Below are positions 54,746 through 63,973 of a DNA stretch of 64,000 bases, piece by piece. How positions within the stretch are numbered: the first letter of the stretch is position 1; every line of letters starts with the position of its first letter. The notes beneath the pieces are model-generated. The model was not told where the DNA came from, searched no databases, and worked only from the letters and a program-made list of their open reading frames with translations. The DNA lies in NCBI GenBank assembly GCA_902626365.1, contig CACOFE010000003.1, forward strand, positions 1 to 64,000, written 5' to 3'. Made by a program: the position numbers and the translations under genes. The stretch comes from an uncultured Bacteroidota bacterium. Lineage in GTDB: Bacteria; Bacteroidota; Bacteroidia; Flavobacteriales; Flavobacteriaceae.

Positions 54746-54967
54746 CTATTTTTTATATATATCAACTTTAGGAATATTACTTTTTTTAATTCTTACAATA
54801 TCTCCTGTCCTTGTATCTAGTCTATACAAAATGCCTGAATCAGACATGGTAGCTATTTGATATGTTCCTGTTTCATTTTTTTGAATTTCTGAAATAGATA
54901 ATAGCAAAGACAAAGTGCCTATACAAGCTAAAGAATAAAGTAGTGAATATTTTAATTTATTTTTCAT
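54746..54967 (-). CDS. Small exported protein (73 aa)
   Basis: A hydrophobic N-terminus (YSLLYSLACIGTLSLLLSI) acts as signal or anchor. The short mature part (YQIATMSDSGILYRLDTRTGDIVRI) looks like one or two beta strands, similar to a single PQQ/propeller-type repeat. Family unknown. 3 bp before the DUF2179 gene. Confidence 0.6.
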   Translation of the reverse strand: MKNKLKYSLLYSLACIGTLSLLLSISEIQKNETGTYQIATMSDSGILYRLDTRTGDIVRIKKSNIPKVDIYKK

Positions 54968-55026
54968 GATAAAAATTTGAAATTAGTATTATCTAAAATT
55001 AGATGATTTTATAAAGCATTTAATTT

Positions 55027-55034
55027 TAAATTTG
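55027..55034 (+). promoter_or_regulatory. -7 box (TAAATTTG) for the GNAT-MATE pair
   Basis: Exact TAnnTTTG match, 20 bp before the ATG at 55054. The -33 region is T-rich (TTTT at 55007) without an exact TTTG. Confidence 0.5.
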
Positions 55035-55053
55035 TTTTTTTATTCACTTATTT

Positions 55054-55554
55054 ATGATAAGGCCTGCTAATATTTCTGAAATTGATCCGATACTGAATAT
55101 TACAAAGTCTTGTGCGCTGCATATGATTGATAATGGTATATTTCAGTGGAATGAATATTATCCAGACAAAGAATCATTTATTAATGATGCAGAAAATCAG
55201 GAGTTATATGTTTATGTCTTAAACGGTAAAGTGGTTGCATGTATTTCTCTTTGTCTGCATATGGATGAAGTTTATTTGCCAGTAAAATGGAAAACCAAAA
55301 ATGATAATAATTTATATGTTCATCGATTAGCTGTTCACCCTGATTTTCAAAAAAAAGGCTTGGGAAAATCTTTGATGGACTTTGCAGAAAATTATGCAAA
55401 GGATAACAGCCATGTTTCAGTACGACTTGACACATTTTCAAAAAACAAAAGAAATTTAAAATTTTACGAATCAAGAGGATACCAAAGACTAGACGGAATT
55501 TATTTTCCAAAACAAAGTGAGTTTCCTTTTTATTGTTATGAACTAATCCTTTGA
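55054..55554 (+). CDS. GNAT family N-acetyltransferase
   Basis: 166 aa. The acetyl-CoA site is seen in LYVHRLAVHPDFQKKGLGKSLMDFAE (motif A, QxxGLG). The C-terminal VRLDTFSKNKRNLKFYESRGY is typical motif B. Substrate unknown. The last codon overlaps the TTG start of the MATE gene. Confidence 0.88.
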   Translation: MIRPANISEIDPILNITKSCALHMIDNGIFQWNEYYPDKESFINDAENQELYVYVLNGKVVACISLCLHMDEVYLPVKWKTKNDNNLYVHRLAVHPDFQKKGLGKSLMDFAENYAKDNSHVSVRLDTFSKNKRNLKFYESRGYQRLDGIYFPKQSEFPFYCYELIL

Positions 55555-56876
55555 CAAAATCTATTAAAATTTCCGACATTCAAAAACTGGCAATACCTGC
55601 TTTAATTTCTGGTATTGCAGAACCAATTTTATCAATAACTGATACAATCATTGTAGGAAATATGGCTGAAAATGCAACCATATCGCTTGGAGCAGTTGGT
55701 ATTGTAGGTAGTTTTATTTCCATGTTAATTTGGGTGTTTGGTCAAACAAGAAGTGTAATTGCCTCTATTATTGCTCAAGCACTCGGTCAAAAAAAATTAG
55801 AGGAAGTTGAGGATCTCCCTGCTCAAGGAATTTTAATCATTATATCCAGTAGCTTTCTGATTATATTGCTAACATACTTTAACTCCGAGGGTTTATTTAA
55901 ATTTTACAATGCAAGCGGTAATCTTCTCAAATTTTGCGTTGAATATTTTAATATTAGGGTTTGGGGGCTGCCCTTTACTTTATTAACCATAGGCATATTT
56001 GGAATATTTCGAGGATTGCAAAACACATATTACCCGATGATAATTGCTATTGTTGGGACGATATTAAATATAGTATTAGATATAATTTTAGTATATGGAA
56101 TTGAAGGTTTTATAAATCCAATGTTTATTCAAGGAGCTGCCTATGCTAGCTTGGTTGCTCAAGTAACTATGGCATTTCTTGCCGTTATATTGTTGTACAA
56201 AAAAACAAATATCAAGCTTGCTGTCAAATTTCCTTTTAATCCCAAGATTAAATCTTTTATGCAAATGTTTGGAAATTTAGTAATTAGAACTGCTTCACTT
56301 AATGTGACCTTATATTTCTGTAATGCCTTTGCTACTAAATACGGGGATGAGTTTATCGCTGCTTATACCATAGCAATTAATTTGTGGTTCCTTGTCGCGT
56401 TTATTATTGATGGCTACTCAAGTGCAGGGACAATACTTTCCGGAAAATTATATGGTGAAAAATCATATGGTGTGCTGATGAAATTTGGAAATGATTTAAC
56501 AAAAATCGGTGTCAAAATCGGTTTTATTATGTGTATTATTGGGTTTGTTTTTTATTATCCTCTAGGAAGAATATTTAATAATGACCCTGTTGTTTTACAA
56601 GAGTTTTACAATATTTTTTGGATTGTATTAGCGATGCTCCCACTTTGCTCAATTGCATTTATTTTTGATGGTATATATAAAGGTTTAGGGTGGATGAAAG
56701 GTCTTAGAAATGTATTATTATTCTCAACTTTTATAATCTTTGTTCCCTTTGTTATTTTATTTGACCATTATGATCTTGGGCTGCATGGAATCTTTTACGC
56801 GTTTACTCTTTGGATTTTATCAAGATCAATTCCGCTAATAATTAAATTCAGAAAAACATTTAATAAGCTTTCATAA
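55551..56876 (+). CDS. MATE family efflux transporter
   Basis: 441 aa, 12 helices. IAEPILSITDTIIVGNM and IFRGLQNTYYPMIIAIVGTILNIVLDI are MATE features. Start is TTG overlapping the GNAT stop (TTGA), so translation is probably coupled. Related MATEs export cationic drugs or other small molecules using Na+ or H+. Substrate unknown. Confidence 0.88.
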   Translation: MTKSIKISDIQKLAIPALISGIAEPILSITDTIIVGNMAENATISLGAVGIVGSFISMLIWVFGQTRSVIASIIAQALGQKKLEEVEDLPAQGILIIISSSFLIILLTYFNSEGLFKFYNASGNLLKFCVEYFNIRVWGLPFTLLTIGIFGIFRGLQNTYYPMIIAIVGTILNIVLDIILVYGIEGFINPMFIQGAAYASLVAQVTMAFLAVILLYKKTNIKLAVKFPFNPKIKSFMQMFGNLVIRTASLNVTLYFCNAFATKYGDEFIAAYTIAINLWFLVAFIIDGYSSAGTILSGKLYGEKSYGVLMKFGNDLTKIGVKIGFIMCIIGFVFYYPLGRIFNNDPVVLQEFYNIFWIVLAMLPLCSIAFIFDGIYKGLGWMKGLRNVLLFSTFIIFVPFVILFDHYDLGLHGIFYAFTLWILSRSIPLIIKFRKTFNKLS

Positions 56877-56882
56877 AAAATG

Positions 56883-56890
56883 TACATTTG
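56883..56890 (+). promoter_or_regulatory. -7 box (TACATTTG) for queD
   Basis: Exact TAnnTTTG match, 19 bp before the ATG at 56910. No exact -33 element. Confidence 0.45.
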
Positions 56891-56909
56891 GAGCTCAATA
56901 ATTAACTAA

Positions 56910-57359
56910 ATGCCAAAGATTAGAATTACCAAAAAGTTTAGATTTGAAGCTGCACATGCTCTTTATGGTTATGATGGAAAATGTAAAAATATTCATGGTC
57001 ATAACTACAATCTTTTTGTAACCGTAATCGGAGTTCCTGTTAGTGATAATTCTAACGTAAAGTGTGGAATGGTTATGGATTTTGGTGATCTAAAAAAAAT
57101 AGTCAATTCTGAAGTTATTGAGAAATTTGATCACTCTGTAATTTTTAATAAAAACTCACCACATAAAGAGCTTGCTAAAAATTTAGCAAATGATGGCCAC
57201 AAAGTGGTTATGGCTAATTATCAGCCAACAATTGAAGAAATGGTAATAGATTTTGCGAATAAAATCTCATCAAAGCTTCCTGATTATATCAGTCTTCACT
57301 CGCTAAAATTAGAGGAAACTGAAACATCATATTCAGAATGGTTTGCTGCTGACAATTAA
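56910..57359 (+). CDS. queD: 6-carboxytetrahydropterin synthase / 6-pyruvoyl-tetrahydropterin synthase family
   Basis: 149 aa. Zn ligands in FEAAHALYG and HGHNYNLFV; catalytic Cys in CGMVMDFGDLKK; FDHSVIF; and the end motif LEETETSYSEWF with the Glu that anchors the pterin. It fits QueD of queuosine (preQ0) synthesis. Other preQ0 genes are not in the window, and a biopterin role is possible. Confidence 0.9.
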   Translation: MPKIRITKKFRFEAAHALYGYDGKCKNIHGHNYNLFVTVIGVPVSDNSNVKCGMVMDFGDLKKIVNSEVIEKFDHSVIFNKNSPHKELAKNLANDGHKVVMANYQPTIEEMVIDFANKISSKLPDYISLHSLKLEETETSYSEWFAADN

Positions 57360-57368
57360 TCTTTTACA

Positions 57369-57376
57369 TATCTTTG
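57369..57376 (+). promoter_or_regulatory. -7 box (TATCTTTG) for lpxH
   Basis: Exact TAnnTTTG match, 12 bp before the ATG at 57389. A TTTG at 57342 is 23 bp upstream, longer than usual. Confidence 0.4.
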
Positions 57377-57388
57377 AGCTAAGAAGTC

Positions 57389-58141
57389 ATGAAAGTAACT
57401 GAAGGAAAAAAAATATATTTTGCATCTGACAACCACTTAGGTCTTCCGAACTCAAAATCTAGTTTACTTCGCGAAAAGAAGTTTGTTAAATGGTTGGATA
57501 TTATTAAAGAAGATGCACATTCAATTTATCTTCTGGGAGATCTATTTGATTTTTGGTTTGAATACAAAACCGTTATCCCTAAGGGATTTACCAGGGTCTT
57601 AGGAAAAATCGCGGAAATTTCTGATTCTGGAACTCCAATTTACTTCTTCACTGGAAATCATGATATGTGGGTAAACGACTACTTCCAAATGGAGCTTGGA
57701 ATAAAAGTGATCACTGAACCCCAGCAATTTGAAATGAATGAAAAAAGCTTTTTTATTGGCCATGGAGATGGTTTGGGTCCAGGCGATAAATCTTATAAAT
57801 TGATGAAAAAATTCGTGACTAATAACAAATTTTTTAAATGGTGCTTTAGCTGGATTCACCCTGACATAGGAGTTAAGCTAGGTCAATTTTTATCAAGAGA
57901 AAAGAAAATCATGTCTGCAAAAAAGGACATTGGAGACATTGAAAATCAATGGCTAACCCAATACTGCAGAAAAAAGTTAGAAACTAACAATTACAATTAT
58001 TTCATATTTGGGCATTCACACACTCCAGTTGAGTTAGAGTTAAATTCTGAGTCCAAATACATAAATCTTGGGGATTGGATTACAAATTTTACCTATGCTG
58101 AATTCGACGGGGAAAATTTATCCCTAAATAGATTTGATTAA
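57389..58141 (+). CDS. lpxH: UDP-2,3-diacylglucosamine diphosphatase
   Basis: 250 aa calcineurin-like phosphoesterase. Metal ligands are in SDNHLG, LLGDLFDFWFEY, FTGNHDMW, IGHGDGLGPGD and FGHSHTP; the FDFWFEY and HGDGLGPGD segments mark the LpxH branch. It cuts UDP-diacylglucosamine to lipid X in lipid A synthesis. The stop overlaps the convergent TonB receptor gene by 4 bp. Confidence 0.9.
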   Translation: MKVTEGKKIYFASDNHLGLPNSKSSLLREKKFVKWLDIIKEDAHSIYLLGDLFDFWFEYKTVIPKGFTRVLGKIAEISDSGTPIYFFTGNHDMWVNDYFQMELGIKVITEPQQFEMNEKSFFIGHGDGLGPGDKSYKLMKKFVTNNKFFKWCFSWIHPDIGVKLGQFLSREKKIMSAKKDIGDIENQWLTQYCRKKLETNNYNYFIFGHSHTPVELELNSESKYINLGDWITNFTYAEFDGENLSLNRFD

Positions 58142-60105
58142 AAATTAGTTGACAAACTAAATAAATAGGATCTTAAACTTGCAGGCTCATAAAATCTGTT
58201 GCCAAATGCATTTAGCCTAATGTTGTCAAAATACTTTTCGTCAAATAAATTTCGTATTTGCAGGCCTGCTGTAATTTCTAAATCTTTTATTCTGTAGGAG
58301 TTTTTTAAAGCAAGATTTGACAAGAAAAATGAAGGAACTTTAACCTGATTCATATCATCAGCAAATAATGAATGTGCATACTTTAGGTCAAACTTTGCAT
58401 AAAAGCTGTCTTTATTATAAATCCATTCAACTGAAAAATTTGATTTCGGCACACCAGGTAGCTGCCCATTAATAAGTTGGTTTGTGAACTCATAATTTGC
58501 TTGAGTATAAGAAGCATTAAAAGTGTTTAGCTTACTTGGCCTGTAAGACCCTTCGAGTTCAATTCCATATCTTTTTGAGGTTCCGAGGTTTCTATAATAA
58601 TTCATTCCCCAAATTTCATAACTCACAATTTCATCTTCAGTATCAATATAAAAAGCTGTTAAATTATAAGAAATATTTTTATGAGATTTTCTAAAACCTA
58701 GATCTGCACCTTTTGAAATCATTGGTGATAGTTCTTCGTTAAAACCTGATCCAAACGGGTTTGATGAAAGCTCGCTTAGCGAAGGTGTTTCATAGGCATG
58801 ACCATAGTTAATATAAATTTCTCCATTTTTAGTTGCTTTAAAAATTAATCCCAGATTTGGCGATAATGCGTTTAATGATTTTGAGTAGTCAATATATTGT
58901 TGGTCTATCCCAATATTGTCATCCAAAGAAATTTCATGCCCGTCATATCTCAACCCAGCTTGTATACTATATTTTGGTTTATTATATGAGCCCAAAATAA
59001 ATGCTCCATAAGACCTGAAGGATTCTATTTGGTCCATTACTTTGACTCCTTTTTCACCGTCATTGTTTTCAAATCTTTTTCTGTCATCTTTCTGACCTTG
59101 AATAGATGTACCGACTATCCATTCAAAATTCTGAGATTTGTCTTTAATACTTAATTCTACTCCAGAAAAATCTCTGTTTAATTCAACATAACCTCCATTT
59201 GTAAATGGAAGTAGTCCAACAAAATCTCTATTACTGTAATATAAGTTTGAATTAATCTGGCCTAGTTTTGTATCCCATTCTAAAACCACCCCCGTTTGTA
59301 TTTGTTTGATTGATTCTTGGGAATTGTAAAGCACATTTCTATCCCTAGCTTGAGATCTGTTTTCCTCTACTGATTCAATATTTAATCCTCCAGGATCAAA
59401 AGCATACGGGCTATCAAAATAAAGCAAATTGAATTTCAAATTCATGTTTTGAAATTTCCTGGCATGCTTAAAAAACAAGGACTTATTTAAGTAGCTGCTA
59501 TGATCTCTATAGCCATCACTCTCAGCTTGAGAGATGTTTAAAATAGTGGATGACTTTTCACTTTCTTTTGAATATATTCCTCTGATATTTTTATATCCAT
59601 AACTTCCATAGCCAGCTTCAATAATATAATCGTCAGAAAGATTAGAATAGGTGTTTATACTTACTAACCCTCCAGAAGCATTACCATGTCTTGTGGATGA
59701 CAGGCTTTTCATAATCTCAACATTCTCAATTAGCTCAAAAGGGATGTTATCTACTTGTGATTGGCCATCTGGTGTTGTAAGTGGTATTCCATCTAGAATA
59801 ATTTTTAACCCCCTAATTCCAAAAGCTGAACGGGCACCAAAACCCCTAATTGCCATTCGGTTGTCTTGTGCTTGATTTTCACTATTTGTAATCCAAAGTC
59901 CAGCAGAAAAATCAATTGCATCTTGAAAATTCACAGGTCTAATTTGATATTCATCATAAGAAATTTCTGATACCGATAGTGCAGGGTTAGTCTGATTAAT
60001 TAGTGCGCTCTTAAGCACCACCTCATCCAAATTCAAAGTGTCTGATTGTATGGCAAATACATTGATTTGAATAAAAAACAAAACAAATGAAAATGTTTTT
60101 TTCAT
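58138..60105 (-). CDS. TonB-dependent outer-membrane receptor
   Basis: 655 aa with a signal peptide (to about VFAIQ). The plug has RMAIRGFGARSAFGIRGLKIILDGIPLTTPDGQ and IENVEIMKSLSSTRHGNASGG; the barrel ends in LFSLSTNF. It lacks the N-terminal extension of SusC proteins and resembles iron-complex or small-molecule receptors. An MFS exporter lies 3 bp upstream on the same strand, which may point to siderophore handling, but no biosynthesis gene is seen. Confidence 0.88.
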   Translation of the reverse strand: MKKTFSFVLFFIQINVFAIQSDTLNLDEVVLKSALINQTNPALSVSEISYDEYQIRPVNFQDAIDFSAGLWITNSENQAQDNRMAIRGFGARSAFGIRGLKIILDGIPLTTPDGQSQVDNIPFELIENVEIMKSLSSTRHGNASGGLVSINTYSNLSDDYIIEAGYGSYGYKNIRGIYSKESEKSSTILNISQAESDGYRDHSSYLNKSLFFKHARKFQNMNLKFNLLYFDSPYAFDPGGLNIESVEENRSQARDRNVLYNSQESIKQIQTGVVLEWDTKLGQINSNLYYSNRDFVGLLPFTNGGYVELNRDFSGVELSIKDKSQNFEWIVGTSIQGQKDDRKRFENNDGEKGVKVMDQIESFRSYGAFILGSYNKPKYSIQAGLRYDGHEISLDDNIGIDQQYIDYSKSLNALSPNLGLIFKATKNGEIYINYGHAYETPSLSELSSNPFGSGFNEELSPMISKGADLGFRKSHKNISYNLTAFYIDTEDEIVSYEIWGMNYYRNLGTSKRYGIELEGSYRPSKLNTFNASYTQANYEFTNQLINGQLPGVPKSNFSVEWIYNKDSFYAKFDLKYAHSLFADDMNQVKVPSFFLSNLALKNSYRIKDLEITAGLQIRNLFDEKYFDNIRLNAFGNRFYEPASLRSYLFSLSTNF

Positions 60106-60108
60106 TAT

Positions 60109-61371
60109 TTATTTATTATCGTTCATGTCTTTAGTTAAATCTAATTTTCTAAATGTTGGAAATTTAATTGCCGTAAACCCAACTGTCAATATTGTCATCA
60201 CCCCTCCAAAAACCACAGCAGGCACAGTTCCCATTAGTTTTGCAGTTGCACCACTTTCAAATGCCCCTAGCTCATTAGATGAACCTACAAATATTGAATT
60301 CACAGAAGCAACTCTTCCTCTGAATTCATCTGGGGTTTTTAATTGTAAGATTGTTTGTCTTATAATCATTGAAACTCCATCGGTTAACCCATACATAAAC
60401 AAAGCAAAGACCGATAGCCAGAATATGTCGGAAACTCCAAATACAATTATGGAAATTCCAAAACAGAAGATAGCAAAGAGCAACTTCTTACCAGCATTTC
60501 TTGTAAGCGGTATATGTGCAGAAGCAATCATCATTAAAACTGAGCCAACGGCTGGTGCTGCCCTTAAAATTCCAAACCCCTCTGATCCCACATTTAATAT
60601 GTCTTGAGCATAAATTGGAAGTAGTGCAATAGCTCCTCCAAATAATACGGCAACCATATCAAGAGTCAATGCAACTAGTATAGATTTTGTTTTGTAAACA
60701 AAATTTAGTCCAGCCTTAAGGCTTTGAAATATTGGTTCGCCAATCTTGGGATTTAAAATAGGTTTCTTTTTTATAAATCCGATTAATAAAAGTCCTATTA
60801 CAATTGTAGCAAGTACTATTCCCATTGAATTGTGAACACCAATCCAAGCAATGGAAAATCCTGCAAATGCTGGGCCTAAGACTACAGCTAATTGCCAGGT
60901 TGAACTACTCCAGGTTGCTGCGTTTGGATAGACACGTTTTGGCACAATCAAAGCAACTAATGAAAAAATTGTTGGACCAATAAACGCTCTTACAAATCCA
61001 CCAATAAATACTAATATATAGATGCCAATTAAGATTTCAGAGTTTTCATAATTTTCATAAGCATAGGGGCTTGTAATGAAATAGTAGCCTATGGCAACCA
61101 ATAAAAATGCTGTAATACATTGAAGAAATAGCATCTTTTTTTCCCGTTGATCAACTATGTGGCCCGCAAACAGTGCTGTTGAAATTGCAGGGACAACTTC
61201 CACTAGCCCAATCAAACCTAATGATAAGGGGTCTTTTGTTAAACTGTAAACCTCCCACTCAACGATTATAAACTGCATGGACCAGCCAAAGACTAGAATG
61301 AATCTTATGACAAGAAAAAAGTTAAATTCCTTAAATCTTAGTGCTGCGTACGGGTCTAGTTTTTCTTCCAA
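60109..61371 (-). CDS. MFS transporter (EntS/MFS_3-like)
   Basis: 420 aa, 12 helices. FNFFLVIRFILVFGWSMQFIIVEWEVY and GHIVDQREKKMLF match the EntS-like MFS_3 branch, which includes siderophore and drug exporters. The start is TTG, 1 bp after the stop of the nuclease gene; no ATG is near. Paired with the TonB receptor downstream. Substrate inferred only from context. Confidence 0.82.
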   Translation of the reverse strand: MEEKLDPYAALRFKEFNFFLVIRFILVFGWSMQFIIVEWEVYSLTKDPLSLGLIGLVEVVPAISTALFAGHIVDQREKKMLFLQCITAFLLVAIGYYFITSPYAYENYENSEILIGIYILVFIGGFVRAFIGPTIFSLVALIVPKRVYPNAATWSSSTWQLAVVLGPAFAGFSIAWIGVHNSMGIVLATIVIGLLLIGFIKKKPILNPKIGEPIFQSLKAGLNFVYKTKSILVALTLDMVAVLFGGAIALLPIYAQDILNVGSEGFGILRAAPAVGSVLMMIASAHIPLTRNAGKKLLFAIFCFGISIIVFGVSDIFWLSVFALFMYGLTDGVSMIIRQTILQLKTPDEFRGRVASVNSIFVGSSNELGAFESGATAKLMGTVPAVVFGGVMTILTVGFTAIKFPTFRKLDLTKDMNDNK

Positions 61372-61372
61372 G

Positions 61373-62152
61373 CTAATTGCTTAATTCTTTTGCTTGATCA
61401 ATCAAAAATTCTGCCTCTTTTTTCATCTCTGGTAATTTTAAATGTACATAGTCATCATAATTCGGATGTAAAACTAGCAAGTTCATTGAACTGATTTTCT
61501 TTTGATAGTACTTTTCAATTATATATTTATAAACATTTTGTTGAAGTGTGTATCTGTTAAAACTATTGTCTGCTACGTGAGATAAGCCATCATAACCAAA
61601 GTTAAAATCCTTCAAAATGGGGTGATTGTTTTGATCAATCAATTTCGAAGTTCTTTTCCAGTCAAAAATAAATAGTTCGCCGTTTTCTTTTTCATAAACC
61701 ATGTCAACAGTACCAGCTAATGAAAGATGTTCGTCATAAATTCTCCACTCTGTTCTGTATGCTTTTAATCTTTTGTATTTATTGTGAAAATTTTTAAAGT
61801 ATTGAAACTCAGGAGGATACTCTTTGTGGAGTTTTGAGTTGTAAAAATCTTCTATCTTCTCATGTAATATGGTCCCTTTTGATGCTGCATCAACTCTCTT
61901 ATTTTCCCAATCATCCAAGATTTGTTTTATAACTGACTCTAATATTTCAGAATCATAATCAATATAATCTCGTTCTAATTTTTCTTTAGCCTTTCTTTCT
62001 GCCCAGTAAGCTTTATCAAATTTTGGGAAAAACTTATCAATTATTTCTGTAACTGAAAATTTAATCTTTTTGCCATCAACAAAATAATTGTGATTAGCCT
62101 CATCAAAACTAATCCTGTCATCGTTTATATGTCTATTAGATTCTGCTAACAA
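61373..62152 (-). CDS. PD-(D/E)XK nuclease superfamily protein
   Basis: 259 aa, TTG start. Catalytic core GTVDMVYEKENGELFIFDWKRT gives the D...DxK pattern, with GTILHEKIEDFY upstream (motif with His/Glu) and TLQQNVYKYIIEKYY as the Gln/Tyr motif of RecB/Cas4/lambda-exonuclease-type proteins. It is a stand-alone domain with no helicase or CRISPR genes near. A DNA repair role is probable. 2 bp after the OsmC gene in the minus-strand run. Confidence 0.8.
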   Translation of the reverse strand: MLAESNRHINDDRISFDEANHNYFVDGKKIKFSVTEIIDKFFPKFDKAYWAERKAKEKLERDYIDYDSEILESVIKQILDDWENKRVDAASKGTILHEKIEDFYNSKLHKEYPPEFQYFKNFHNKYKRLKAYRTEWRIYDEHLSLAGTVDMVYEKENGELFIFDWKRTSKLIDQNNHPILKDFNFGYDGLSHVADNSFNRYTLQQNVYKYIIEKYYQKKISSMNLLVLHPNYDDYVHLKLPEMKKEAEFLIDQAKELSN

Positions 62153-62154
62153 TT

Positions 62155-62571
62155 TTAATTGTACTTAATTTCAATTTTAACTTTAGAAAATCCTCTAAAC
62201 ATTTCCATTACTCCGCAATATCTTGTTACAGATAAATCAACAGATTTTTTTATTTTATCTTTGTCTAAATCTGTTCCGAAAAAATGATATTCAACTGTGA
62301 CTTCATTATAATATCTTGGGTGCTCATCTGTCAATGACGCTGTTGTATTTATTTTAAAATCGTCTAATTCAACTCTCATTTTTTTAAGAATTGCAATAAC
62401 ATCCAGGCCTGAGCATACTGCCAGCGACCCTAACATAATTGCTTTAGGTGAAGCAATTTTTTCTTCTCCATCCGTACTAGTTCCCAGAATTGTTGAAACG
62501 CCATTTGGGTTAATGCATTCAAACTCTGTCGTTCCTTTTTTCCAATTTGTAATAACTGTATTTGTATCCAT
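62155..62571 (-). CDS. OsmC family peroxiredoxin-like protein
   Basis: 138 aa. The two reactive Cys of the family are present (LAVCSGLDVIAIL and RYCGVMEM). The form is close to the YhfA branch of OsmC. It reduces organic hydroperoxides in known members. 5 bp after rsmI. Confidence 0.88.
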   Translation of the reverse strand: MDTNTVITNWKKGTTEFECINPNGVSTILGTSTDGEEKIASPKAIMLGSLAVCSGLDVIAILKKMRVELDDFKINTTASLTDEHPRYYNEVTVEYHFFGTDLDKDKIKKSVDLSVTRYCGVMEMFRGFSKVKIEIKYN

Positions 62572-62576
62572 ATTTT

Positions 62577-63245
62577 TTAGTTTGGTGAAAGGACAATTAC
62601 AAATTCTCCTTTCGGTTTCTTTTTTTCAAAGTGCTCAATTGCATCTTTAATTTTTCCACGAAAAGTTTCCTCATGGATTTTTGTAAGCTCTCTAGAAACA
62701 CTTACGCTACTCTCTTCATTATAGTAAGTTGATAAATCATTTAATGTTTTTAGAATCCTATGAGGAGATTCATAAAATATAACTGTCCTGTTCTCTTCTG
62801 ATATTTCCTTTAATCTTTTAGTTCTTCCTTTTTTTACCGGTAAAAAACCCTCAAATAAAAATCTGTCAGACGGCAAACCTGAATTAACCAGAGCTGGAAT
62901 CAAGGCTGTTGCACCAGGCAGGCATTCAATCTCAATATTGTTCTTAATGGACTCACGAATCAATAAAAATCCTGGATCAGAAATCCCAGGTGTTCCTGCA
63001 TCAGAAATTAACGCAATTTCAAAACCACTATTTAACTTATCAATGATTGATATTAGCTTTTTGTGCTCATTGTGCATGTGATAAGACTCAACGCTGTTTT
63101 CAATATTGTAATGCTTTAATAATTTTAATGAGGTTCTGGTATCCTCAGCTAAAATTAAGTCAACTGATTTAAGAGTTTCAATTGCTCGAAATGTGATATC
63201 AGCTAAATTCCCTATTGGTGTTGGTACAATGAATAGCTTACTCAT
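62577..63245 (-). CDS. rsmI: 16S rRNA (cytidine(1402)-2'-O)-methyltransferase
   Basis: 222 aa. LFIVPTPIGNLADITFRAIETLKSVDLILAEDTRTS is the highly conserved RsmI start; ISDAGTPGISDPG and PSDRFLFEGFLP follow, with the SAM-binding tetrapyrrole-methylase fold. It methylates the ribose of C1402 of 16S rRNA. The first gene of the minus-strand run to the TonB receptor, divergent from tdk. Confidence 0.95.
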   Translation of the reverse strand: MSKLFIVPTPIGNLADITFRAIETLKSVDLILAEDTRTSLKLLKHYNIENSVESYHMHNEHKKLISIIDKLNSGFEIALISDAGTPGISDPGFLLIRESIKNNIEIECLPGATALIPALVNSGLPSDRFLFEGFLPVKKGRTKRLKEISEENRTVIFYESPHRILKTLNDLSTYYNEESSVSVSRELTKIHEETFRGKIKDAIEHFEKKKPKGEFVIVLSPN

Positions 63246-63358
63246 TAAAAATCTTTAAATTAAATTTAACTTAGGTTAATATCAGCTTGTTTTTTACTAA
63301 ATTTATTTGATTCAATTTTAAAAATCAATTAAGCTATCAACTTTTTTAAATTTACAAA

Positions 63359-63973
63359 ATGTTTCTTGAAAATACTTTAAACTTTAATAAACAAACTGGA
63401 TGGATTGAGGTTGTTTGTGGATCAATGTTTTCTGGAAAAACTGAGGAGTTGATAAGAAGAATTCGAAGGGCTCAGTATGCTAACCTTAATGTGATAATTT
63501 TTAAGCCCAAATTGGATACAAGGGATAAAAAAAACACTGTAGTGTCTCATGATGGCACAGTTATTCAATGTGAAACAATTAGGAAATCTGAAGAAATCTA
63601 TAAAAGAGTAAAAGATTATAAAGTTGTAGGAATTGATGAAGCACAATTTTTCGATGATGGTATTGTTGAGGTTTGTAATACGCTTGCTGATCGTGGAATA
63701 AGGCTTGTCGTTGCTGGACTTGATATGGACTATAAAGGAGTTCCTTTTAAAAATATGGCCAATCTTATGGCAACCGCTGAATATGTCACCAAAGTCCACG
63801 CTATATGTCCAAAAACCGGCGGGCTTGCTCAATATAGTTACAGAAAAACAAAGAGTAAAAAAAGAATTCTATTAGGAAAAGAAGATGAATACATGCCTTT
63901 AAGCCGAGCAGCATACGTTGAAAAATCTGTCAAGAAAGCAAAAAAGGTGTCAGGAAAAAAAAATAAAGATTGA
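63359..63973 (+). CDS. tdk: Thymidine kinase (type II)
   Basis: 204 aa. Walker A GSMFSGKTEELIRR (~21-34) and DEAQFFDD. The lasso region AICPKTGGLAQYSYR has only one of the usual Zn-binding Cys, and the second pair (YMPLSRAAY) is missing, so the structural zinc of classical type II enzymes is probably absent. It phosphorylates thymidine. The stop overlaps a TTG start of the next gene (TTGA). Confidence 0.93.
   Translation: MFLENTLNFNKQTGWIEVVCGSMFSGKTEELIRRIRRAQYANLNVIIFKPKLDTRDKKNTVVSHDGTVIQCETIRKSEEIYKRVKDYKVVGIDEAQFFDDGIVEVCNTLADRGIRLVVAGLDMDYKGVPFKNMANLMATAEYVTKVHAICPKTGGLAQYSYRKTKSKKRILLGKEDEYMPLSRAAYVEKSVKKAKKVSGKKNKD

Noticed and set aside
55181-55579. 132-aa minus-strand ORF
   Set aside because: Antisense to the GNAT gene; no recognisable domain and poor codon pattern.
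60125-60607. 160-aa plus-strand ORF
   Set aside because: Entirely antisense to the MFS transporter gene, whose family match is clear; the product is a mirror of hydrophobic codons.
63422-63832. 136-aa minus-strand ORF
   Set aside because: Antisense shadow of the thymidine kinase gene, no family features.
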